In this document: in pieces, positions 31,085 through 39,870 of the stretch | Position numbering within the stretch: position 1 is the stretch's first letter | Layout: every line of letters begins with the position of its first letter | Source: Liquidambar formosana | Lineage: Eukaryota; Streptophyta; Magnoliopsida; Saxifragales; Altingiaceae | Direction: 5' to 3' | Assembly (NCBI GenBank): GCA_039720395.1 | Contig: JBBPBK010000060.1 | Coordinates: forward strand, 113,187-177,186 | DNA length: 64,000 bases | Translations under genes and position numbers: made by a program | The notes under the pieces: model-generated | Seen by the model: the letters and a program-made list of their open reading frames with translations, nothing else | Databases searched by the model: none | What the model was told of the DNA's origin: nothing

Positions 31085-33745
31085 TCAATGATTTCCCGTG
31101 GGCCTTCTCTTTCGACTTGGCCCCGCTCCATCATGCCCTGCACGAGGTGCTCTAGAAGGGGGCATATCCTGTGGTGGATTAGACGATGATGCCTGTTGCA
31201 AACAAAGATAATGAGTTAGGAGGGTAATGGTGCCAATCCTAGTTGAAAGCTAATAAGATGATCACTTACTTGGGGATTTAAGCGTGCTTCCAGAACTGAG
31301 TTCTCTAAACTCATTCGCACAAGATCCCTCCTCAATCCTTCATTGAGTTCAATACATTCCTGGGCATACTCCCGTGGAACCTAGGAAAGTATAAACATGG
31401 TTAACAATAATGAAAGAATCCAATTCCTAGAAGATAAGAGTTTAGAACTCACATTCTCATAATATGGATCGATCTTGGGATATTCATCGAATGGTGGATG
31501 GGTAATATCAGTCTTCACAAATTTTGTCCCACTGCACAAGTTCACATACCAATTTAGTTGTGGGAGGGGTGGAGGTTGATTTCCTTCAAGGTCCTCATCC
31601 TCGTCATTGTAAGTCATCCCAGTGGCAGATCCAACTGTGGAGCTGTGTCCCCTTGCCCGTCGGCCCTGAAATTCAAATTTTTGTCAAATGGAGTCTTTCT
31701 TATAATCTTAAAAAAGAGTTTAACAGTGTGGGGAGCTCACCCCTTGAGGTGGGAGACCAGTGACCCTAGGATTCATCAGATATTGTCGACAAAAGGCAGT
31801 GTATTCTATGCGAGGGGAGGTGAATCCCTCAGCATCCCAACCCCTCAGAGCCTCTTCTAGTTCATCCCCTACTAGGTGGCTAGTATGCCTCATGTCCTTT
31901 GGTGGCATGGAAGGTGTCACAGCTGCATTCATGTTTCCATGGACTTGTCTCAGGACTCGTTCCCCAAGATACCAGCATCTACCTGTGGGGCCTTCAAAAA
32001 GGACCCTTTTGCTTGTCAACTCCAAACAAGAGGAGTACTTCTCGGGAAGCCTATGCTCCCACAACCTCCATGGATCCCATTCCACCTGTTGAGTTTGAAA
32101 TGAGAAATGAAAAGGGAAAGATAAAAAGATAAGGAGAAAAAAAAGATTCTACCATATCAACAGTCAAGCTAGCAAGATATGCCCTTGCATGGGCATAATC
32201 GTGTCGATTGGAGGCTCTTGTAGCCAAGCAAGATGGAGCATAATTCTGAAGGATGGGCCATGACATGGCATCACTAGCAAGAGTTGGGCGACACATGTTC
32301 AGGTACTCGTAGTACCATATCTGTGGAAAACCAAAGAAAAAGAAGAAATCATGTGTGTGTTAAGTTTCGGGAAATAATAGAGAATTGAATGTTCTTTGTT
32401 ACCTCCCAAACGAAAGGAAGTCCCCCAAAGTTCTTTGCAACTCCTCGGGACATGTCAGTCATGGAGCGATACATGTTTGCGAAAGCAGCTCCACCCCAAT
32501 TGTATCTCCCAATTTTGTTCACATCTTCCATGCTAGCTAGCAATTCAAGTCGAGCCATGTCATTGGTGCCCGCAAAAAAGGTACATGAAATCATGTAGAG
32601 CAAGAAAGCTCTCACAATGTATTGGGGATCCGTCCCCTCACTCTCTTCCTCAGTGGCAAAGGTGTTGTAGAGCCAAGTACGGCGCACACCTTTTGGGCTT
32701 AATTCCGCTTCAACCCCAAGTAGAGCTACTATGTAGTTTTGATCCATGTTGGCATGTTCATAGTAGTCCAAGCGCTTGCCTTTCAAGCTCAACCCAGTTA
32801 TCATGGTGAAATCTTTAGGGGTCATGGTCATCTCCCCGAAGCTAAAATGGAAAGTGTTGGTGGTGTCCCACCATAGCTCTGTCAAGGCAAATAATGCTTG
32901 CCTATCCCATTGCTCGTTCCATAGAGCATCTAGGAAGGGCTCAAAACCCGCCTTCTTTACTATCTTGCGAGCACGTGGTTGGGCATGTTCCATATATCTC
33001 CACCATGAGATGAGCCCCTTTATTGATGTCCTTGTACGGAGACTTTGGAAGTCGGGCTATGTCAAAAGATTGTGCATTGAATTAGCATTGAAAACATAGA
33101 GATATTGGGCATGCATTGGTAATTGATTTCGAATGGTTTTCCAAAAGTTTTAAAATATGGGTTTTGATTCATGAAATGAATTAGAAATGAATGCCCATGA
33201 CTTTGTGTATTCAAATTCATTGATTTTGTAAGGATTGAACATGGTTTTGCCTTTCGGGCATTTTATCGAACACTTGGTGTGTAACTTGTTTTCAAGCATT
33301 GAAATGAAAGATTTTTGTATATCAAATCCTTGCCAAGACCATATGACTTGGTTCTACAATGCAAACCAATTGATTTTTCAAGAATTGAACATGTTTTTGT
33401 CTCTTTGGCATTTTATCAAACACTTGGTGGGCATCTTTTCTCAAGCATTGGGAAACAAGCTTTTTGCACATTCAATCCTTGCCAAATCAATGAACTTGGC
33501 TTAACAATGATAGAAACAATCAAAAGAAGATCATGGGAATGCATTTTATCCAATAGAAATCAAAATTTCATGATAAACATGTTAAGTTGGGAAGAACTAA
33601 CCTCATGTTGGGAATGGAGGTAGGAGAGATGCTTCTTAGGTTCAAGCAACACCTTGTCTTGGGATGCATCATAGATTGGTGCCTTGTATGTATTCTTGAT
33701 CACATAATATGGATACTTGATGTTGGAATCATTGCTAGAAGCCAT
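31085..33745 (-). CDS. Antisense plant mobile domain (PMD) protein, unit 1, seven exons
   Basis: Exons in transcription order: 33745-33602, 33056-32403, 32320-32153, 32085-31741, 31665-31453, 31380-31270 and 31192-31085. All introns have GT..AG ends and are phase 0. The exon lengths (144, 654, 168, 345, 213, 111, 108) are the same in three copies. The product is about 580 aa. The PMD (aminotransferase-like mobile domain) signature lies in exon 2: LWWD at residues 109-112, Phe117, Phe119, Glu123, Thr127, DF at 130-131 and Gly136. The C-terminus has an acidic EDED run and a basic SRKRRP near the end. PMD proteins such as Arabidopsis MAIN and MAIL1 act in the nucleus and affect transposon silencing. 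That this copy does so is inference. Introns persist because they are antisense to the element RNA. Confidence 0.82.
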
Positions 33746-34040
33746 TGTTGGTGGTTGAGCTTGTATGTGAGAAAAATGGGTTTGATAAGAAAGATGATGA
33801 ATTTGATCTTGCAACTTGATGATTGATGCTTGTTTTTGTTGTTGAATGACTTGTTCTTGATGCTATTTCATGCACATAACTTGAATTGAAAGTGAAACTT
33901 TGAATGAGAATATGTATGTGAGAATTTGGAGAAGGATGGAGTGAGTTCTAGAGAGAGAAGCTCTCTATTTTCGAGCTTGGAGGCTTGAATGCACAAATGG
34001 GGAGTCAAGGGTTTAAAAACCCTCAAACTGGGCAGCACCA

Positions 34041-34120
34041 GCCTCGGGTAACCGCCCAGCATGGGGCGGCAAGCCGCCTGGGCTTGGGCGGCAAGCCACC
34101 AGCAGCCAGGTGGTCACCCC
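34041..34120. repeat. GC palindrome upstream of the PMD gene, unit 1
   Basis: A variant of the module in which GGCTAGCC is GGCTTGCC or GGCAAGCC, with arms CTCGGGTAACCGCC and GGTGGTCACC. It is about 300 bp upstream of the PMD ATG. A weak TTTTTAAA TATA-like site lies between (about 34010-34020, minus strand). Confidence 0.65.
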
Positions 34121-34199
34121 CCCTTGCTCGCTCCGTTGCGCTCGTTTGGCCTTTGCTCGCCTATTCGCGCTTTTGAACCTTCTTTGAGATGGATTATCA

Positions 34200-35802
34200 A
34201 GCTTGTTTTGAGTTGAAAAATGAATAAATATCTTGACTTTGTTTGACATGAAATGATTTGAATGAGATTGCATTGGTGGCCCTTGTGTGGGCATGGCATG
34301 CTAGTAGGGTTGAACAACCCTCTCTATGCATATGATTTTTGATCATTAGGGATGAATTCCCTCCTATGTCACTATGATTTGTTGTCATTTGGGATAAAGA
34401 TACCTTCCCTATTTGCATGTGAGTGATTGCTTTCATGAGATAATTGTGTCTCCTATATGAGTTGGTGTTTGAGTTGAGGCATGAATAGCCTCCATGTGAG
34501 ATGACTTGGTTGGTGAGTAGAAGCTTACCTTTGTCTTGATGACTTAGTGAGAGAAAGATGAAATCTTTCTCATGATTACATGCTTACCTTGATGACTTGA
34601 AAGATGCAATCTTTCCCATGATTTATGTTGACCTTGATGGTTTGATTATGAGAAGGACGCGATCTTTCTCATGCTATGTGTTCACCTTGAGAGTTTGATA
34701 TGAGAAGGATGCAATCTTTCTCATGATTACATGCTTACCTTGATGACTTGAAAGATGCGATCTTTCCCAATGGTATGTGTTTACCCTGATTGAAGGTTGT
34801 GACCTTCCTCGTACTATGTGACTACCTTAACAATTGAATGATAACCTTGATGGTTTGAATATGAGAAGGATGTATCTTTCTCATGTTTTGAGATAGCCTT
34901 GATGGCTTCCTGTGGTATGTGTTTACCTTGATTGATTTGAGCAAGAGAAGGATGTGATCTTTCTCGTGTTATATTTCAATGATAACCTTGATGGTTTGAA
35001 TATGAGAAGGATGTATCTTTCTCATATTTTGAGATAGCCTTGATGGCATGGTGTTACCTCGTACTATTCGCCAGTTGTCACTGGCAAAGTATGGGAAGAC
35101 CTTTCATCGAACGAAGTTCGGTGTAAGCTATGGATACCTTGTACTATTCACCAGTTGTCACTGGTACAGTATGGGAAGACCTTTCATCGAACGAAGTTCG
35201 ATGTAAGCTATGGATACCTTGTACTATTCACCAGTTGTCACTGGTACAGTATGGGAAGACCTTTCATCGAACGAAGTTCGATGTAAGTTATGGATACCTC
35301 GTACTATTCGCCAGTTGTCACTGGCATAGTATGGGAAGACCTTTCATCGAACGAAGTTCGATGTAAGCTATAGTGTTACCCCGTATTGTTCATCAGTTGT
35401 CACTGGTGCAGTATGGGATGTGATTACCTTGATAATTGAGTAATAACCTTGACGGTTTGAATGTGAGAAGGATGTATCTTTCTCATATTTTGGGATGGCC
35501 TTGATGGCATAATGTTACCTCATACCATTCGCCAGTTGTCACTGGCATAGAATTGGAAGACCTTTCATCGAACGAAGTTCGATGTAACCTGTGGATACCT
35601 CATCTTGTTCCCCAGTGAAACTGGTATACAGCATGAGAGGAGTTCTGTAGAACTTATGAAGAGTACCTTTGTGCTTGTGTATGATGAATTCGAAGAATTC
35701 AATGATATGTTCACCCTCTTTTCCCCAGTGGGTCTTGATTAAATCAATTCCCCGGGCAAAAATGGGTTGTTCTTTTGGTCATTGGCTTGCAAGTGAAACT
35801 TG
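34200..35802 (+). repeat. Hairpin array before the PPT, unit 1 (family B)
   Basis: Serial short stem-loops fill the region. Examples: AGGGTTG/CAACCCT (34306-34321), GAGAAAGAT/ATCTTTCTC with loop GAA (34551-34571), GAAAGAT/ATCTTTC with loop GCA (34599-34615), CATCGAAC/GTTCGATG with loop GAA in 80-bp tandem units (35105, 35185, 35265, 35345, plus 35566), CCAGT/ACTGG loop GAA (35612-35624), GAATTC/GAATTC loop GAA (35686-35700) and CAAGT/ACTTG loop GAA (35790-35802). No coding sequence is evident. Confidence 0.85.
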
Positions 35803-35808
35803 CTCACC

Positions 35809-35821
35809 AATGAGGGGCTTC
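35809..35821 (+). promoter_or_regulatory. Polypurine tract, unit 1
   Basis: AATGAGGGGCTTC directly before the LTR start TG. It is identical in the other units. Confidence 0.7.
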
Positions 35822-36526
35822 TGTCACACCCCATTTTTGTCACCTTAGCTAGGGTTTGTCATTGCATGTGTCTTTTTGTTTCCTTTTTGAGTCTAGTCTT
35901 TTGCATTGAGTTTCTAGGGTCCTAAGGATGGTGTCTATGAATTTTGGTTCGATTTGGAGTTGATCTCGAGGGTTAATTAGAACTTTTGTGACTTGAGGGG
36001 CATAATTGTCTTTTTGATCACAAACTTTCCATTTGACCTTGAAATGATCTCCAAGTTGCCAATTGGAGTTCATATGGTTGTATTTGAGGTATTTGTGGGA
36101 CCAATTCGATGAATTGGAGGTTCGGGATTAGAATGGCTCATTAAGGCTCAGGTTGGCTAAAAGACCTACTTCGGGTTAGCTCGAATTGGCTCATGATTTT
36201 CACTCTATGACTACTCATTTGACCTTGATTGGTCTTGATTTCATCCCCAAATGTGTTTAGGGAGGTTGAATTTCGAATTGGAAAGCATTCGGTGCGACCC
36301 TATGTGCATACCTAAGCTAAGCGATGGTGAGGCATAGCGGTTAACCACCTTTGTAGGACTCAACCATGCAGCCATGGCTAGGGTTTCTCACCCTCAAGTG
36401 ACTCAAATTACATTCCCCTTCGAAACACGGTCGTTTTGGCTTTCGTTTCGTCAAAATCGGAGTTAATTTGAACCCTAAAACACATTTGGAAGTCAAAGGG
36501 GTCGAAAATGGGCATATGCTGACAGA

Positions 36527-36610
36527 GCCTCGGGTGACCACCCAGGCCTGGGCGGCTAGCCGCCTGGGCCCAGGCTGCTAGCCGCCCAGCCCCAGGTGGT
36601 CACCCGAGCC
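36527..36610. repeat. GC palindrome in the LTR promoter, shared LTR 1
   Basis: Arms CTCGGGTGACCACC and GGTGGTCACCCGAG, as at 30755-30835, with one core base changed (GGCTGCTAG). It lies 186 bp upstream of the LTR TATA box. Confidence 0.75.
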
Positions 36611-36795
36611 ACTTTCCTTTTTTGAGCCTTGACGCGGCTCCCACCCTATTTTCTCGGATTTGCTCGCCTTTGGCCGCCATTTAACCCTAATTTCAGCCCT
36701 TTTTGACCTACTTGAGCCCCAAGGTAACCTCTAAGAGCCCTTGGATCAATCCCTAGGGTTTTAATCCCAACCATTGAGGGTTTCCCCTCAAGCCC

Positions 36796-36803
36796 TATAA
36801 ATA
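36796..36803 (+). promoter_or_regulatory. LTR TATA box, shared LTR 1
   Basis: TATAAATA in the context AGCCCTATAAATACCCC, the likely core promoter of the genomic RNA. Confidence 0.7.
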
Positions 36804-38287
36804 CCCCCTTATACTTCAGTAATGGGGGAGGCAATTTCTGAAGTGTGAGTGAGACTTGGAGGCTATGGCAGCCATCCTTAGGGTAGTTTAACTTAAACTT
36901 TGAGTGAGAGAGTGTGAGAGAAGGCTTGAAGGAGGGCTGGAGCATTGCTTGAAGGCTTGAAGGAGGTTGTTTCCAGCAGCACATAAGAGGAGGAGGACTC
37001 TCTACAGCAGCCACCATAGGTAAGCCTCTTCCCCTTTCTCTCTTTCATTCAAACTAGGGTTTTTGCATAAGATAGCATTATTCCATGTTCAAGCTTGTGT
37101 TTTTATTGTGTTTTGCTACTTCTATTAGTTAGTGTGCATGTTTAGGATCATATTCATGGGCTGTTTAGTATGCTAGGATGTTATTCCATGTGATTTACTG
37201 AATGTTTGGGATTCTAGGGTTCCCTTAGTGCTGAAATTGGTTTTCTACATGAAATAACACTTTTGCATATTGAAGCTTGTGTTTTTATTGTGTTTTGCTA
37301 CTTCTATTAGTTAGTATGCATGATTAGGATAATATTCATGGGCTGTTTAGTATGCTAGGATGTTATTCCATGTGATTTACTGCATGTTTGGGACTTTAGG
37401 GTTTCTTAGGTGCTTAAAATGGTTTTCTGCATGAAATAACTCTTTGGCATATTAGAGCTTATGTTTTTATTGTGTTTTGTTGCTTCCATTGGAATGTATG
37501 CATGATTAGGATAATATTTATGGGCTGTTTAGTATGCTAGGATGATGTTCCATGTGATTTGCTGCATGTTTGGGATTCTAGGGTTTCCTTAGTGCTGAAA
37601 TTGAGTTTATGTTTAGAATAGCTATATTTCATGTGCAAGCTTGTATTTTTCTCATGTGTGGATGCTTCTATTGATTAATATGCATGATTAGCATGATGTC
37701 TATGATGGGCTTTGCATGATTTAGAGTTATTTTATGTGATTTTGAGCACAATTACGATTCTAGGGTTTCATTCATCCTTGTATTAGGAAAGTAGCATATA
37801 GCATGATAGCTTAGGGTTTTTCTTTGTATTTTCTTCATAGTTGATATATATGTGCTGCATATTTGATAACTATGATATTCTTCTGCATTCATAGTAGTGG
37901 ATTTTAGTGTTTTTTGCATGTCATTGCATGTAGGGTTGAATTAGGGTTTTAGTTAGCTTATGATTCATGTTGTTGCATGACTTGTGGTTGATTTTAAACC
38001 TTATTTCAATTCTGTCCAGATCTGTTATTTGTCCTTGATATGATATTTCGAGCATGTGTTAGCCCATGTTTGGGCATGATAATGGCTTGATTTGGAATCT
38101 AGCTTGTTTGGTTGGTATTTTTGGTATGTTTTGCATGGAAATTGCAGGTGCTTTGACAGGTACAACAGGTGCAACTACCCCACCAATGTGGGGTGGTTAT
38201 TTTGGCTATTGTGAGATGAAATCTTACAAATAAGGTAATTACCCTATGCAATAGGGTGGTTACTTTGACAGGTTGCTTTTGCTTAAG

Positions 38288-38293
38288 GTAAGT
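38288..38293 (+). promoter_or_regulatory. LTR 5' splice-site consensus, shared LTR 1
   Basis: AAG|GTAAGT followed by the block GGTGCCCCAATTCACC, at the same relative place as in family A. It is a candidate leader splice donor. Confidence 0.5.
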
Positions 38294-38577
38294 AGGGTGT
38301 GAGGGTGCCCCAATTCACCCTTCTTTCCTTCCTTTGAAACTTTCCCTTTCTTCCCCCCCTAGGGTTGTTTCCTAATAGAGGGGTATGGTAGATTCTATAG
38401 TTTCCTTTCAATAAAAAATACCTTTTAAATCAAAGTTTCCATCTTTTATCAAATTCCATATTTTACCAAAAATCTTTTGAGAATCATTTATTTTGGAAAC
38501 TTACCATGTTTTACTTGAAAGGAAACTTAGGGTTTACCATAGGCCTTGATTAGGTTATAACCCTATTCCCTTTCGAA

Positions 38578-38620
38578 CTACGTGGACTTTGATCCATGTA
38601 TTTCCATACATGGTACGTAG
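38578..38620 (+). ncRNA. Two-tier CTACGT stem-loop, shared LTR 1
   Basis: Outer CTACGT/ACGTAG and inner CCATGTAT/ATACATGG with loop TTCC, both perfect. It is the counterpart of the post-pol element at 29031-29155. Confidence 0.6.
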
Positions 38621-38646
38621 GCGCTCTTCGTGATGTTCAAGTCCGC

Positions 38647-38669
38647 CCTAGGATACTAAGTATCCTAGG
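38647..38669 (+). repeat. Perfect inverted repeat in U5 of the LTR
   Basis: CCTAGGATACT and its complement flank a single A. Family A has a shorter version (CTAGGAT/ATCCTAG) in the same place. T-rich sequence follows, so a 3'-end or pausing role is possible but unproven. Confidence 0.55.
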
Positions 38670-39126
38670 TTTTCTCCCCCTCCTTCTTTTTTCTGTTTTT
38701 TCTTTGATTTACATGATTATATGGATGAATGAATGAATGATATGCATGCTGTCTTGTGATGATAACTGTTGATTTATGTGTGATTAAGACCTTGATTTAG
38801 CCCAATTAAATTAAGAGACCGTTTAGGGCGATATGGGTGCCTATAGGCTTTGCCTAGAACCTTCCCATATCGTAACTTAGCCTCCGAATCCCCGAATTCT
38901 CTGGTTTCCAAAAGATCATTTGCCTTTCCATTTTTAAATATGGAGTCAATCTTTTGTTTTCCTAAAACAAAACTGTTTTTAGGGTTTTCCTTGTTTCCTT
39001 TAAAAAATAAGGTGGCGACTCCTTTCTTTTTCCAAACCCATTCGTGGGCCCTCTTTTCCTGGGTCCACAGATTGGCGACTTTTAAACCCTCCTGTGGGCC
39101 TTAACCATTTCTGGGGTCCACAGACT

Positions 39127-39144
39127 TGGCGACTCCGCTGGGGA
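39127..39144 (+). promoter_or_regulatory. Primer binding site (tRNA-Arg type), unit 2
   Basis: TGGCGACTCCGCTGGGGA, identical to the element 1 PBS, four bases after the LTR end. Confidence 0.8.
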
Positions 39145-39870
39145 TTTGTGGGCTAGATTCTATACAATTTGATTGGGCTAAGTTAATTTCTTTTGTTTAA
39201 TTAAAATCAATCACATTGCATTCGCTTGATTGTGTGCTTTCATTTATTGCATTGTGTGCGCAAACTCTTGCATGTTAGGATCGATGTCCCTTGCCACTGA
39301 CGGGCCTAGCCTCAACCTTGGTTTTCCTGATTCCATGAGTTGGGGCGAAAGCTCTCAACCTCTCTTGCCAAGTACCCTTGGGCTTGCCCTTGGGTATATT
39401 AAATGAGTTAATCACGTACTGCTGGACCCACGCGGCGTTCCTGATGCCACATGTGGTTAGGTATAAAGATTGCTCAAGCAAGTGAAGGACCCCAGCCTAC
39501 CCTTATCATTAGTCCATATAGACAGACTTGTAGGACACTATGGTTTCACCCTTATGCACCCACATTGTTTGTAATGATATCATGACCGTGTTTGTGATGT
39601 GCTTAACGGAAAAATTAATAGAGGACCTTTGCACCCTATATCCTTAATACGTACCTTTCGCCCATGACCCTTGCAAAGGTGATTGGATTAAAAGGGACTA
39701 ATTGAGTATATATGGCGTGAAGTCATTGAGACAAATATGGAAGCCTAGGACAGACCCTTAGGATGAGAGACTGATTGTTCCCTTTCTTAGAGGAGTGAGA
39801 AGACGTACTGGCTTGGATCCGCGACCAGCAAGGGCGCTTAGTGAAGATTGATTCTACCAACCAGTCAGAT
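39145..39870 (+). other. Untranslated leader, unit 2
   Basis: The portion 39230-39541 is highly similar to the element 1 leader, including the block ending CATATAGACAGACTTGTAGG. A short minus-strand ORF inside it is judged spurious. The remainder to the gag ATG shows no further feature. Confidence 0.6.

Larger units (their letters stand above)
35822..39122 (+). repeat. Shared LTR between units 1 and 2 (family B, 3301 bp)
   Basis: It begins TGTCACACCCC after a PPT and ends GGGGTCCACA before a PBS. It contains the GC palindrome (36527-36610), TATAAATA (36796-36803), hairpins CCCCAC/GTGGGG (38178-38193), GTGAGAT/ATCTTAC with loop GAA (38211-38227) and ACCCTAT/ATAGGGT with loop GCA (38241-38257), donor AAG|GTAAGT (38288), the two-tier stem-loop (38578-38620), a long inverted repeat (38647-38669) and two PBS-like TGGCGACT copies (39013, 39073). 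It differs from the next LTR by few substitutions and a net 19-bp length difference near 36820. Confidence 0.93.

Noticed and set aside
35050..35600. Possible CRISPR array (regular 80-bp repeats)
   Set aside because: Repeats and intervals are both repeated, there are no unique spacers and no cas genes, and the setting is a plant retrotransposon.
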